Below, one piece after another: positions 1-12,411 of a DNA stretch of 64,000 bases. The stretch's first letter is position 1; the number at the start of each line of letters is the position of its first letter. Source of the stretch: Gammaproteobacteria bacterium (GTDB lineage Bacteria > Pseudomonadota > Gammaproteobacteria > Steroidobacterales > Woeseiaceae); NCBI GenBank assembly GCA_024640305.1, contig JAHEFG010000043.1:62001-126000 (forward strand), in the 5' to 3' direction. Position numbers and translations under genes: made by a program. The notes beneath the pieces are model-generated. The model saw only the letters and a list, made by a program, of their open reading frames with translations, was not told where the DNA came from and made no database searches.

Positions 1-4023
<4,023 letters not shown>

Positions 4024-4032
4024 TGTCAGCGG

Positions 4033-4725
4033 CTAATCGGCGAGCCAGCGATAGCCCATGCCGTAAACGGTTTCTATGGCGTCGAAACCAGCATCTATGG
4101 CCACGAACTTTCGTCGGATGCGTTTGATGTGCGACGTTATCGTATTGTCGTCGAGAACCGCCTGTGCGGCATCCATCAATTGTTGCCGGTTCTTGACGTG
4201 TCCCGGGTAACGAGCCATAGCGTGGACAAGCCAGAACTCTGTCAGGGTCAACCCGACGGCCTGGTTTTGCCAAAGTATAGTCATGCGATCAGTATCGATT
4301 TCCAGGTCGCCTCGCGTTATGCGATTTTCTTTTGAATGTGGCTTCTGCATTGCGTCCAGTCGCCTGAATAAGGCTGCAACGCGCGCCATAAGATGCGGCA
4401 GGCTGATGTCTTTCGTCAGGTAGTCATCTGCGCCAAGGCGCAGACCGGACACCGCATCAAATTCGCTGTCGCGTGCCGTGAGGAAAATAATTGGCAACTC
4501 GGCGGCTCTCGCGCGCAACTCCCGGCAAAGTTCGAAGCCACCTTCGACATCATCTTTCAGGTTTATGTCGATAACGACAAGATCGGGCAAGCGCGCTTCG
4601 AACGCCTGCAATGCAGAACCGCGGGCGTCGTATGGCTCGACCTCGTAACCCTCCCGCCTGAATGCCGCAGCATAGTTGTCGCGGATGGCCGCCTCGTCTT
4701 CAACAATTGCAATTCGTTTTGCCAC
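4033..4725 (-). CDS. pdsR: Proteobacterial dedicated sortase system response regulator (OmpR type)
   Basis: The 230-residue regulator has a receiver domain (acidic IVEDE near residue 8, phospho-acceptor Asp at about 53 in VVIDIN, a TARD switch segment and the LTKD lysine) and a C-terminal winged-helix domain (LTLTEFWLV, IRRKF, VYGMGYRW). I chose the GTG at 4725 because GGGGAG sits six bases upstream and the receiver domain starts directly after it; the frame stays open to 4785. It should be phosphorylated by the adjacent kinase and act on the divergent 120-base interval in front of the sortase target gene. Confidence 0.9.
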   Translation of the reverse strand: MAKRIAIVEDEAAIRDNYAAAFRREGYEVEPYDARGSALQAFEARLPDLVVIDINLKDDVEGGFELCRELRARAAELPIIFLTARDSEFDAVSGLRLGADDYLTKDISLPHLMARVAALFRRLDAMQKPHSKENRITRGDLEIDTDRMTILWQNQAVGLTLTEFWLVHAMARYPGHVKNRQQLMDAAQAVLDDNTITSHIKRIRRKFVAIDAGFDAIETVYGMGYRWLAD

Positions 4726-4845
4726 TGGTACTCCCCGGGTTGTCGTCACAATTTGCCACATTCCGCCGGTGCATTGCCATGCCATCGTCGGCGTTCCGGC
4801 GTTTTGACTTGCTGCAATGGCCCTCAGACCAGAAGGAGAACCGGA
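4726..4845. promoter_or_regulatory. Divergent intergenic region between regulator and sortase target
   Basis: 120 bases separate the divergent starts of the response regulator and the sortase target gene, so at least two promoters and probably the regulator's own operator lie here. I see an imperfect repeated ATTGCCA/TTTGCCA element (about 4752-4783) and a TTGACT hexamer at 4804, but no convincing complete promoter. AGAAGGAGAA at 4831-4840 is a strong ribosome-binding site for the target gene. Confidence 0.35.
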
Positions 4846-6906
4846 ATGTTCAGATCAAAACGTGTGTCGAGGGCTGTTTGGATGTTGCTGTTTGCGGCGC
4901 TGCTACTAGTCCGGCCGGGTAGCGCCTTCGCCGTTGCATCGCCAGGCGCCATGCAGACAGGCAGCCTGCTGATGCGCATGGAACAGGGCTATGTAACGGC
5001 TACCCTGCTAAACACTGACGTCAATATCACTGTGAATGGCCTCGTCGCACGCGTTTCCGTCATGCAGGAATTCAAAAACGAGGGCGGTGAATGGGTAGAA
5101 GGAACCTACGTGTTCCCACTGCCGGACAAGGCAGCTGTCGACCACATGCGCCTGTACATTGGCGACCGCTACATCGAAGGTGAAATTCAGGAAAAAGAGC
5201 AGGCCAGAAAAGCCTACGAACAAGCGAAACAGGCGGGTAAGAAAACGAGCCTCGTGGAGCAACAGCGCGCAAATTTGTTCACCACCTCCGTAGCCAATAT
5301 TGCGCCCGGCGAGACAGTTATCGTCGAGATCGAGTACATGGAGGACGTTCGCTTCGATAACGGCGTGTTCAGCCTTCGGTATCCGATGACCCTTACGCCA
5401 CGATACGTTCCCGGCCAGGCGTTGCCGGACAAGGTTGGCAGTGGCTGGTCTTCGGATACCGACGAGGTCAGTGATGCATCGCAAATTACTCCGCCGATGG
5501 TGTCGGCATCCCGGGCGCACAAGGTATCGCTACAGGCCAGCGTCAACGCCGGCGTGCCGCTGGAAATCATTGCGAGCCGATATCATGCGGTCAATGTTGC
5601 CGAAAGCGGCGGCCACTATGCCGTCACGCTTGCTGGTAACAGGGTGCCCATGGATCACGATTTTGAATTGCTGTGGCGCCCTGTGCCCTCGTCGACGCCG
5701 CGGGCAATGGTGTTTGCGGAAACGCTTCAGGGCGAACCTCATTACCTGCTCATGGTCATGCCGCCGGATGTTGGCGCAGCAACGACTGTGCGGATGCCAA
5801 GGGAAATGATCTTCATCATCGACACATCGGGCTCGATGCACGGTGTTTCGATCGAGCAGGCGAAACAGGCATTGCAGCGAGCTCTCGAGCGGCTGCAGCC
5901 GGAAGACAGGTTCAATGTTATCGAATTCAATTCGCAAGCGAAGCCGCTCTTCACGACAAGCGTTGTTGCCGACATCGCGGCCCTGAGCAACGCGAAGGAT
6001 TTCGTCAGGCGGTTGCAGGCGGAGGGGGGCACGAACATGCAGCCCGCGTTGCGACAAGCTCTGCAACCCGCGGTGTCGGAGTCGCACCTGAAGCAGATCA
6101 TCTTCATAACCGATGGCGCCGTGGGAAATGAAGAAGGCCTTTTCGGGCTTATCGAAACCGGGCTTGGCAATGCGCGGTTGTTCACTGTGGGCATAGGTTC
6201 GGCACCGAACAGCTGGTTCATGCGTAAGGCGGCAGAAGTCGGACGCGGCAGCTTTACGACGATCAGCTCGCTGCACGAGGTCGGCGAGAAGATGGATCGC
6301 GTGTTTCAAAAGCTTGAGCAGCCGCAAGTTACGAATATTGCGGTTCAATGGCCGAGCGGCGTGGTTGTCGACGCATATCCGGCGGTCGTGCCGGACTTGT
6401 ACCTCGGCGAACCGGTAACCGTAAAAGTGAGAGCTTCCGGCGCATTTCGCGCGGGTGATTCGGTACGCATAGCTGGCGACTCCGTCAGCGGTGCATGGAC
6501 ACGTGATCTCGCGTTGACGACCGCCGCGGATAGTCCGGGGGTTGCTGCGCTGTGGGCACGATCCCGCATCGCCAGTCTGCTCGATCTCGAGCGCAGGGGT
6601 GCCGACATGCAGGAGACTCGTAAGGCCGTAGTCGATACAGCCCTGAAGCATCACCTGGTCAGCAAACACACGAGCCTTGTCGCGATCGACAAGACACCGG
6701 TTCGGGAGTCGACTGACCCCCTGAAGGCCGAGCAAGTCGCGAACCTCATGCCGTACGGGCAAAGTGGTGCGGCAATTTTCGGGTTTCCGGCAACGGCCAC
6801 TATCGCACCAGCAATGCGACACACGGGATTTGCCCTGCTTACCGCGGCATTGCTGTTGCTGGCGGCGCCCGCATTGCGCCGGATTTCTCGTCATGGCCTG
6901 GCGTAG
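4846..6906 (+). CDS. Marine proteobacterial sortase target protein (VIT and VWA domains)
   Basis: Cell-surface protein of 686 residues. An N-terminal signal peptide (LLFAALLLVRPGSAFA) is followed by a VIT (inter-alpha-trypsin-inhibitor type) domain at about 35-170. A von Willebrand A domain carries the metal-ion MIDAS motif DTSGS at about 326. The C-terminal sorting signal has FPATAT at about 647-652, then a hydrophobic helix and a basic tail (RRISRHGLA). I placed the start at the ATG behind AGAAGGAGAA; the frame is open further upstream, but that part is antisense to the regulator. The sortase gene overlaps its 3' end by 14 bases. In this family the protein is often the only sortase substrate in the genome. 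Its role is unknown; VWA domains suggest adhesion. Confidence 0.93.
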   Translation: MFRSKRVSRAVWMLLFAALLLVRPGSAFAVASPGAMQTGSLLMRMEQGYVTATLLNTDVNITVNGLVARVSVMQEFKNEGGEWVEGTYVFPLPDKAAVDHMRLYIGDRYIEGEIQEKEQARKAYEQAKQAGKKTSLVEQQRANLFTTSVANIAPGETVIVEIEYMEDVRFDNGVFSLRYPMTLTPRYVPGQALPDKVGSGWSSDTDEVSDASQITPPMVSASRAHKVSLQASVNAGVPLEIIASRYHAVNVAESGGHYAVTLAGNRVPMDHDFELLWRPVPSSTPRAMVFAETLQGEPHYLLMVMPPDVGAATTVRMPREMIFIIDTSGSMHGVSIEQAKQALQRALERLQPEDRFNVIEFNSQAKPLFTTSVVADIAALSNAKDFVRRLQAEGGTNMQPALRQALQPAVSESHLKQIIFITDGAVGNEEGLFGLIETGLGNARLFTVGIGSAPNSWFMRKAAEVGRGSFTTISSLHEVGEKMDRVFQKLEQPQVTNIAVQWPSGVVVDAYPAVVPDLYLGEPVTVKVRASGAFRAGDSVRIAGDSVSGAWTRDLALTTAADSPGVAALWARSRIASLLDLERRGADMQETRKAVVDTALKHHLVSKHTSLVAIDKTPVRESTDPLKAEQVANLMPYGQSGAAIFGFPATATIAPAMRHTGFALLTAALLLLAAPALRRISRHGLA

Positions 6907-7474
6907 TAAGTCGCTTCGGGGTTGGCTGGTGGCGTGTCTGCTTTGTCTCGGATTCTGGCAACTCGGGCAAGGTGCCTACATTCCCGCGAAAGCGTGGCTG
7001 GCGCAGGAGCTGATGCTTCGAGCATGGAGCCGGGCAGCCGGTGGCGAAGAGCATCCTGCGCCCTGGCCATGGGCGGACACGTGGCCGGTGGCGAGGCTAT
7101 CCGCAAAGTCTGGAGAGGTAGATCTGATAGTGCTGGCGGGAGGGTCGGGGCGAACCCTCGCTTTCGGCCCTGGCCACCTGAGTGCGAGCTCGTTACCGGG
7201 CGGGCATGGCAACAGCGTTATCGCCGGACACCGTGATACACATTTCAGTTTTCTCCGCGACGTTGCTATAGGCGAGTCTTTGGTCATTGAAGAAGTTGGT
7301 GGCAGCAAACACAGGTACAAGATTATCGGTATCGACGTTGTCGATTCGCGACGTGGCAGCCTGTTGCTCGACACTGAGTCGCCGATGCTGAGCCTGGTAA
7401 CGTGTTATCCGTTTGATGCGCGCGCAGTTGGCGGACCGCTGCGCTATGTTGTTACCGCGCAGATGGTGTTTTGA
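6893..7474 (+). CDS. Class GN (subfamily 6) sortase
   Basis: Transpeptidase of 193 residues with an N-terminal membrane anchor (LVACLLCLGFWQLG). The sortase catalytic triad is visible: His113 in AGHRDTHF, Cys171 in LVTCYPFD and Arg184 in GGPLRYVV. The ATG at 6893 sits inside the end of the target gene (14-base overlap), which couples expression of enzyme and substrate. In the Gram-negative context it should process the C-terminal FPATAT signal of the preceding protein; the acceptor nucleophile in these bacteria is unknown. The last 23 bases overlap the convergent Nudix gene. Confidence 0.95.
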   Translation: MAWRSKSLRGWLVACLLCLGFWQLGQGAYIPAKAWLAQELMLRAWSRAAGGEEHPAPWPWADTWPVARLSAKSGEVDLIVLAGGSGRTLAFGPGHLSASSLPGGHGNSVIAGHRDTHFSFLRDVAIGESLVIEEVGGSKHRYKIIGIDVVDSRRGSLLLDTESPMLSLVTCYPFDARAVGGPLRYVVTAQMVF

Positions 7475-7994
7475 TTTCCGCGATGCGCAGCAAGGCAGCA
7501 ACACTGATCGCATCGCTAATGCTGCCATCACGAACCATCATCAGCGCGTCATCAAGTGGGAGTTTACGGATCTCGAGATCTTCGGTTTCCTCGAAATCGG
7601 TTTCGCCGTCTGTCAGTTCCTCCGCGAGATAGACGTAACCGATTTCATCGGTGATCGAGTTGCTTGGGTGCAACTGCATGATCTCGGTCCAACGCTCGGC
7701 GGAAAGTCCGGTTTCCTCTTTCAACTCGCGCTTCGCTGCCTCAAGTGGCAGTTCCTCAAGGGGAGCTCCGCCCATAGGAAGCTCCCACGACCATTGGCCA
7801 AGCGTGTAACGCTGCTGTCCTACGAGCCATACGTTGAGCTCGTCATCCAGCGGAATAATTGCGACGGCGCGATTCTTGAAGTGGACATATGCGTACCGAT
7901 TTTCGCCGCCACCAGGATTGACTACGTGATCCTCACGAACAGCCATCCAGTCATTTTCAAAAACGACCCGGGAACTTAGTTGTTTCCAGCCCAT
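7452..7994 (-). CDS. Nudix hydrolase, NudE/ADP-ribose pyrophosphatase type
   Basis: The 180-residue protein has a full Nudix box (consensus GX5EX7REUXEEXGU): the glycine at the start of GGAPLEELPLEAA, then KRELKEETGL. A preceding QWSWELPMGG strand is typical of enzymes that split ADP-ribose or other ADP compounds. It is cytoplasmic, with a probable housekeeping role in nucleotide clean-up. It overlaps the end of the sortase gene head-to-head by 23 bases and is not functionally linked to it. Substrate cannot be decided from sequence alone. Confidence 0.9.
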   Translation of the reverse strand: MGWKQLSSRVVFENDWMAVREDHVVNPGGGENRYAYVHFKNRAVAIIPLDDELNVWLVGQQRYTLGQWSWELPMGGAPLEELPLEAAKRELKEETGLSAERWTEIMQLHPSNSITDEIGYVYLAEELTDGETDFEETEDLEIRKLPLDDALMMVRDGSISDAISVAALLRIAEIKTPSAR

Positions 7995-8094
7995 TGAGCC
8001 CCTTCGAGGTTATTCCGCAGATTTGTCTGCGCATATTCTACATCCTCGTCGCGACCGGCGAGGCCGAAGTGGGCAGTGTTATTAGAGCCAGGCT

Positions 8095-8397
8095 TTACGC
8101 GGTGCTTTGTGCGCTCCGGGTCAGGTTTTCCCCGGACTTTCCCTCAGCCTTTTCGGCCTGCTCGGCAGCATAGCGCTGCTGGCGCTCCAGTTTCTGTTGT
8201 GCTTTTAATGACTTGCGGGCGTGGAGACGCATGGCATATATCCACACCCCCCATATAGAGCACGCAAACCCGACAGCGAAATAGAGAAACGACAATTGGT
8301 AGTCGAAGCCAATGTACGTTCCGGATGACATGAATAGCAGTCCAAGCAAGAACCAGAATTGCGGAATGCGTTCATAGATGGGGGTTGGTAACCACAT
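8095..8397 (-). CDS. Small two-helix membrane protein, copy 2 of a tandem duplication
   Basis: Unrecognised small protein of about 100 residues. It begins MWLPTPIYERIPQFWFLLGLL, has two membrane helices (about 14-32 and 36-55) and ends in a charged, coiled-coil-like tail rich in Lys, Gln and Glu. It is clearly paralogous to the gene directly upstream on the same strand (MWLPKTVYERVPQ, LGLLFMSSG, both with aromatic-rich helices). I chose the ATG at 8397 by alignment to that paralogue. A GTG at 8409 overlapping the upstream stop is an alternative and would add four residues. Function unknown. Confidence 0.75.
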   Translation of the reverse strand: MWLPTPIYERIPQFWFLLGLLFMSSGTYIGFDYQLSFLYFAVGFACSIWGVWIYAMRLHARKSLKAQQKLERQQRYAAEQAEKAEGKSGENLTRSAQSTA

Positions 8398-8405
8398 AGT
8401 CGATC

Positions 8406-8645
8406 TCACTCATTGTCCGAGCGGTGCTGTGTCATTACTGAATCAGCGTCGTGGGACGTCGTTCTGTTGCGCAGGCGAACCGAAAAAGTCCACATACTCC
8501 AAAGGGCGCAAAGCAGTCCGACGCCAAAGTAGAAATAGGCCAGGCGGTATTCAAAGCCCAGGTACATGCCCGAAGACATAAAAAGCAGGCCCAACATTAG
8601 CCAGTACTGCGGCACGCGCTCATAAACAGTTTTTGGTAGCCACAT
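8406..8645 (-). CDS. Small two-helix membrane protein, copy 1 of a tandem duplication
   Basis: Unrecognised membrane protein of 79 residues with two predicted helices (YWLMLGLLFMSSGMYLGF and YFYFGVGLLCALWSMW) and a short basic tail. The start at 8645 is set by AGAAAGG just upstream and by the shared MWLP opening with the next gene. The stop overlaps an alternative GTG start of that gene, so the pair forms a small operon. Function unknown; retention of a duplicated pair suggests that they form a hetero-oligomer or differ in regulation. Confidence 0.75.
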   Translation of the reverse strand: MWLPKTVYERVPQYWLMLGLLFMSSGMYLGFEYRLAYFYFGVGLLCALWSMWTFSVRLRNRTTSHDADSVMTQHRSDNE

Positions 8646-8761
8646 CGCCTTTCTCACAGGTTCTCTGTTCGTAATTCCTGTGGAACAATGCCCATGTATA
8701 GCGAGATTTGGCGGGACGCCGATCACAGCTTATAGTCACTGCCCGGCTGTTTGGCAGTATT

Positions 8762-8777
8762 TGTGACCGGATTCACA
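8762..8777. promoter_or_regulatory. CRP/Vfr-like palindrome TGTGA-N6-TCACA
   Basis: A perfect TGTGA-N6-TCACA palindrome, the core of a CRP-family site, lies 22 bases before the ATG of the cytochrome-rhodanese gene and 117 bases before the divergent small membrane protein gene. Its position would suit activation of the leftward genes or repression of the rightward one. No crp gene is in the window. Confidence 0.5.
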
Positions 8778-8799
8778 TTTTAAGGGACGGAGAAGCAGC

Positions 8800-9918
8800 A
8801 TGAGGAAACACAGGATAGCCGTGCGTGTCAGCGGGTTACTCGCATTGCTATGCAGCAGCATCACGCTTGCCCAGGCAGTGGCGCTAACGGATAAAGAATC
8901 AGCGGCCGCTGCTGCGGACTATCAGAAATACTGCGCACTTTGCCATGGCGATGACCGTCAGGGCCATGTCAATGACCATGCCCCATCGCTGAGGTCAAAG
9001 TCACTCCTGAGCACAGGCTATCGTTGGCACCTTTGGTTCCCTACCGCCTATGGACGGCACGGTACACCGATGGCCGGCTTCTTCGAGGAAGTCGGAGGGC
9101 CCATGACGAAAGACGAGATCTTTAATGTGCTGGCATGGCTGAAGGAACAAGTCGACGTTGAAAAGGTTGAGCTGTCGCGTGATCCCGTGATTGGCGACAC
9201 TTCCCTCGGCGCACAGGTTTATGCTCGTGAGTGCGCTGAATGTCATGGCGCCAATGGCGAGGGTGTCACCGGCACGGCCCTGGGCAATGCTGCGATGTTG
9301 TCGCTGACGATGGATTCTTTCCTGAGGTACGCAATCCAGAACGGCAGAGATGGTACCGAGATGCCAGCGTTTGCAGAAAAACTCTCAGCGAACGAAATCG
9401 ACGCGGTGACAGCATTCCTGCGCAGCAGGGCCAGCGGCTGGGCTCTTGAGAAGCCCGTCTACCGGTCGCCGCCGGCGAAAGAGGACTACATCCTGAACCC
9501 TGCTGCGCAGGCGCCTGAGTTCGAACTGAAAGATGGTCTGTACGTAATGTCAGCCGACCTCGATAAGGCGTTACGCGATGGCAGACGCATGGTGCTGCTC
9601 GATACTCGCGTTATGGCCTTGTGGCAAATGGCGAACATCGAGGGCTCAGTGCCATTGCCGTACTACTACGATGGCGTCGACAAACTGTTCGACGACCTGC
9701 CGACCGACGGTACACTCATCGTGACTTATTGCGAGTGTCCTCGCGCTGCAGCCGAGTCGGTCAACAGGAAGTTACGCGCGCGCGGTTTCGCCAATACGGC
9801 TGTGCTATGGGAAGGCATACAGGGCTGGATATCGCTGGGCTATCCGGTGTCCCGGGGAGAGACTGTGGCGGTTGCTGTAGAGGACGTGCAGTTGTCAGAT
9901 GAGCCGTCAGATCACTGA
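8800..9918 (+). CDS. Dihaem cytochrome c fused to a rhodanese domain
   Basis: Periplasmic protein of 372 residues. A signal peptide (LLALLCSSITLAQA) is followed by two class I cytochrome c domains with CALCH at 45-49 and CAECH at 145-149. Methionine ligand candidates lie near 91 (PMAGF) and 188 (EMPAF). A rhodanese-like domain at about 245-360 has an LLDTR strand at about 266-270 and a candidate catalytic Cys311 in YCECPRAAA. The fusion suggests electron transfer linked to sulfane-sulfur or thiol chemistry in the periplasm, but the substrate is unknown. GGAG sits about nine bases before the ATG. The 3' end overlaps the convergent MATE gene by 12 bases. Confidence 0.88.
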   Translation: MRKHRIAVRVSGLLALLCSSITLAQAVALTDKESAAAAADYQKYCALCHGDDRQGHVNDHAPSLRSKSLLSTGYRWHLWFPTAYGRHGTPMAGFFEEVGGPMTKDEIFNVLAWLKEQVDVEKVELSRDPVIGDTSLGAQVYARECAECHGANGEGVTGTALGNAAMLSLTMDSFLRYAIQNGRDGTEMPAFAEKLSANEIDAVTAFLRSRASGWALEKPVYRSPPAKEDYILNPAAQAPEFELKDGLYVMSADLDKALRDGRRMVLLDTRVMALWQMANIEGSVPLPYYYDGVDKLFDDLPTDGTLIVTYCECPRAAAESVNRKLRARGFANTAVLWEGIQGWISLGYPVSRGETVAVAVEDVQLSDEPSDH

Positions 9919-11226
9919 CGGCAACACCGACTTGCGATAAGCGACGTGCATGCCGATTCCGCGACTGGCCATGAATAGTGTGAAGGCCAGCCACAAGCCG
10001 TGGTTGCCGTAGTCCTGTAGCAAGTACCAGGCGGGCAGGAAAACGGCGAGTGTCGAAAAAACCATGATGTCGCGCATTGCTTTCGCACGGGTTGCGCCGA
10101 CGTATACACCGTCGTAGAGATACGACCAGACCGAAACCAGCGGAGAGACAATAAGCCAGGGCAAAAATTGCATGGCTGTTTCGCGAACTTCCGGAAGGTC
10201 GGTTAACAGGCGCACCAAAAGCGGGCCGGCCACGACATAGGCCGCACAGAAACCAAGTGCAATGAGCAATGACCACTTGAGTGTCAGGCGCACAGCCTGC
10301 TCAAGTGCATCGCGCCGCTGTTCTCCCACGGCCTTGCCAACCAGTGCCTCGGCCGCGTGTGCGACACCATCGAGGCCGAATGCCGTCAGTGTTTGCAGGT
10401 TCATGAGCACGGCGTTTGCGGCCAGGAACAAACCACCAAGCCTTGCACCTTGTGCGGTGACGAAGCCGAATGTGAACATCAGCGCCATCGTGCGGATGAA
10501 CAGGTGTGCGTTCACAGAGAAAAAAGCGGCATAGGCGCGAATATTGAACAGTCGTGCGAATGGCCAGTGACCGGCGCGTCGACGCAGCGTCAGCACTGCG
10601 AATGCGAGTCCGACTGCGAGGCCGGAATACTCGGCAATGACAGATGCAAGTGCTACTCCGTCGACCTTCATGCCCAGGGATAAGACAAACCATAAATCGA
10701 GAGCTATGTTGCTCAGGTTGATGGTCAGGAAAATAAGCAGTGGCACACGCGCGTTTTGCATCCCGATAAACCAGCCGACAAGCGCAAAGTTTGCCAACGT
10801 GCCCGGTGCGCTCCAGATGCGAATCGAGAAATATTGCAGCGCGTAAGTCTCTACGGCACCTTCGGCACCGATGAGGTTCATCGCCATTGCTCCGATCGGG
10901 TTATGCGCGGCAATTAATGCGAAGGCGATCAGCAACGCAACCAGGATGGCCTGTCCCAGTGAAACGCGCAGGCCGTCATTGTCATTGGCACCGAATCGCT
11001 GCGCCGCGATGCCGGTTGTGCCCATACGCAGGAAATTCATTCCCGTGTACAGGAAGCCGAAGATAGTGCCACCGATCGCGACGGCGCCAAGATACGTCGA
11101 ACTCTCAAGGTGGCCCGTGACGCCCGTATCGACCATGCCGAGCAGTGGCACAGAGATATTGGAAAGAATCATTGGTGCGGCGATGTGCCAAACGTCGCGA
11201 TCCAATGGCAGGCGGGTTTTCGTCAA
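9907..11226 (-). CDS. dinF: MATE family efflux transporter, DinF type
   Basis: The 439-residue inner-membrane protein has about twelve hydrophobic segments and the two-lobe organisation of the MATE family. The N-terminal stretch (WHIAAPMILSNISVPLLGMVD, TGVTGHLE, LRMGTTGIAAQ) closely follows the DinF subgroup. Family members export drugs or toxic metabolites in exchange for Na+ or H+. The acyl-CoA dehydrogenase gene ends seven bases upstream on the same strand, so both may be read from one transcript, without an evident shared function. Confidence 0.9.
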   Translation of the reverse strand: MTKTRLPLDRDVWHIAAPMILSNISVPLLGMVDTGVTGHLESSTYLGAVAIGGTIFGFLYTGMNFLRMGTTGIAAQRFGANDNDGLRVSLGQAILVALLIAFALIAAHNPIGAMAMNLIGAEGAVETYALQYFSIRIWSAPGTLANFALVGWFIGMQNARVPLLIFLTINLSNIALDLWFVLSLGMKVDGVALASVIAEYSGLAVGLAFAVLTLRRRAGHWPFARLFNIRAYAAFFSVNAHLFIRTMALMFTFGFVTAQGARLGGLFLAANAVLMNLQTLTAFGLDGVAHAAEALVGKAVGEQRRDALEQAVRLTLKWSLLIALGFCAAYVVAGPLLVRLLTDLPEVRETAMQFLPWLIVSPLVSVWSYLYDGVYVGATRAKAMRDIMVFSTLAVFLPAWYLLQDYGNHGLWLAFTLFMASRGIGMHVAYRKSVLPSVI

Positions 11227-11232
11227 GCGTGA

Positions 11233-12411
11233 CTACCCAAAGGCGTTGGCGCCGGTCAACTCTTTACCCACAACGAGCTGGTGGATGGTTTCGGTTCCTT
11301 CGTAGGTGATAACGCTTTCGAGGTTGAGCATGTGCCGAATAGGAACATACTCGGCGCTGATGCCGCTGCCACCGAGAATGTCGCGGGCATCTCTGGCGAT
11401 ATCCAGGGCTGCGCGACAGTTATTCCATTTTGCGAGCGACACTTGTGTGGGGCTGAGTCGATCTCGGTCCTTCAGTCGACCAAGCTGCAGCGCCAGCAAC
11501 TGTGCCGTCGTGATGCGCCGCGCCATATCGGCAAGGCGAATTTGAATCGTCTGTGTATGCGACAACGGTTTGTTGAACAGGATGCGGTCTGCGCTGTATC
11601 GAATGACTTCGTCGAGGCATGCCTGCGCCGCACCGATTACGCCCCAGGCAATGCCGTAACGCGCCTGGGTCAGGCAGCTTAGAGGTGCTTTAAGGCTGGT
11701 TGCTCCGGGCAGGACATTTGCCGCGGGAACTCGCACATCATCAAAGAACAATGCAGATGTTACCGAAGCTCGTAGTGAAAATTTGTTTTCAATCTCAGGG
11801 GCCGTAAAGCCGGGCATGTCTTTCTCGACGATGAAGCCCTTGACGCCCTCATCGGTCATTGCCCAGACGATTGCGGCATCGGCTATCGTGCCGTTGGTAA
11901 TCCACATTTTTGACCCATTGATGATCCAGTCATCACCATCACGCTTTGCGCGCGTTTTCATGTTGCTGGGGTCGGAGCCACCATGCGGTTCGGTTAAGCC
12001 GAAGCAACCGATTGCTTCACCACGGGACATTGCCGGCAACCAACGCTGTTTTTGTTCTTCGGATCCGTAAGCGTGAATAGGAAACATGACGAGGCTGCTC
12101 TGCACCGATACAAAACTGCGCAGCCCGCTGTCGCCGCGCTCGAGTTCCTGGCAAATAAGCCCGTAGCAAATACTATTGAGCCCTGCGCACTCGTAACCGT
12201 CGATTGAGCTGCCGAACAAACCAAGGTCAGCGACCATTGGCACCAGTTCGTGCGGAAACTGATGCTGTTCAAATGCCTCCCGCATCATCGGGATTACCTG
12301 ATCGTCGACAAAGCGGGCGACGGAATCCTGAACCATGTGTTCTTCGTCCGAAAACTCCGAGTGGACATCGAAAAGATCAAGTGGATTGAGATTGCTATCT
12401 TGAGTATTCAA
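11233..12411 (-). CDS. gcdH: Glutaryl-CoA dehydrogenase-like acyl-CoA dehydrogenase
   Basis: FAD-dependent acyl-CoA dehydrogenase of 392 residues. Visible family motifs are CFGLTEPHGGSDP and GSKMWITNG in the FAD/substrate half, and TYEGTETIHQLVVGKELTG at the C terminus. The glutamate in TYEGT is the expected catalytic base. The motifs fit the glutaryl-CoA dehydrogenase branch, which converts glutaryl-CoA to crotonyl-CoA in lysine and tryptophan breakdown. Exact acyl specificity remains an inference. The start is TTG at 12411, overlapping the stop of the upstream Mpo1-like gene (TTGA), so translation is probably coupled. Confidence 0.85.
   Translation of the reverse strand: MNTQDSNLNPLDLFDVHSEFSDEEHMVQDSVARFVDDQVIPMMREAFEQHQFPHELVPMVADLGLFGSSIDGYECAGLNSICYGLICQELERGDSGLRSFVSVQSSLVMFPIHAYGSEEQKQRWLPAMSRGEAIGCFGLTEPHGGSDPSNMKTRAKRDGDDWIINGSKMWITNGTIADAAIVWAMTDEGVKGFIVEKDMPGFTAPEIENKFSLRASVTSALFFDDVRVPAANVLPGATSLKAPLSCLTQARYGIAWGVIGAAQACLDEVIRYSADRILFNKPLSHTQTIQIRLADMARRITTAQLLALQLGRLKDRDRLSPTQVSLAKWNNCRAALDIARDARDILGGSGISAEYVPIRHMLNLESVITYEGTETIHQLVVGKELTGANAFG

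Noticed and set aside
5530-6894. 454-residue open frame antisense to the sortase target gene
   Set aside because: It has no recognisable domain, is rich in Arg and Cys as shadow frames are, and lies wholly opposite a strongly supported gene.
8016-8031. Short CGCAGA-TTTG-TCTGCG hairpin between the Nudix and small membrane genes
   Set aside because: Only six pairs with no T-run; too weak to call as a terminator.
9907-9918. Overlap of the cytochrome-rhodanese and MATE genes as a regulatory link
   Set aside because: Convergent 12-base overlaps are common here (also gltD/kinase and sortase/Nudix) and probably reflect compact spacing only.
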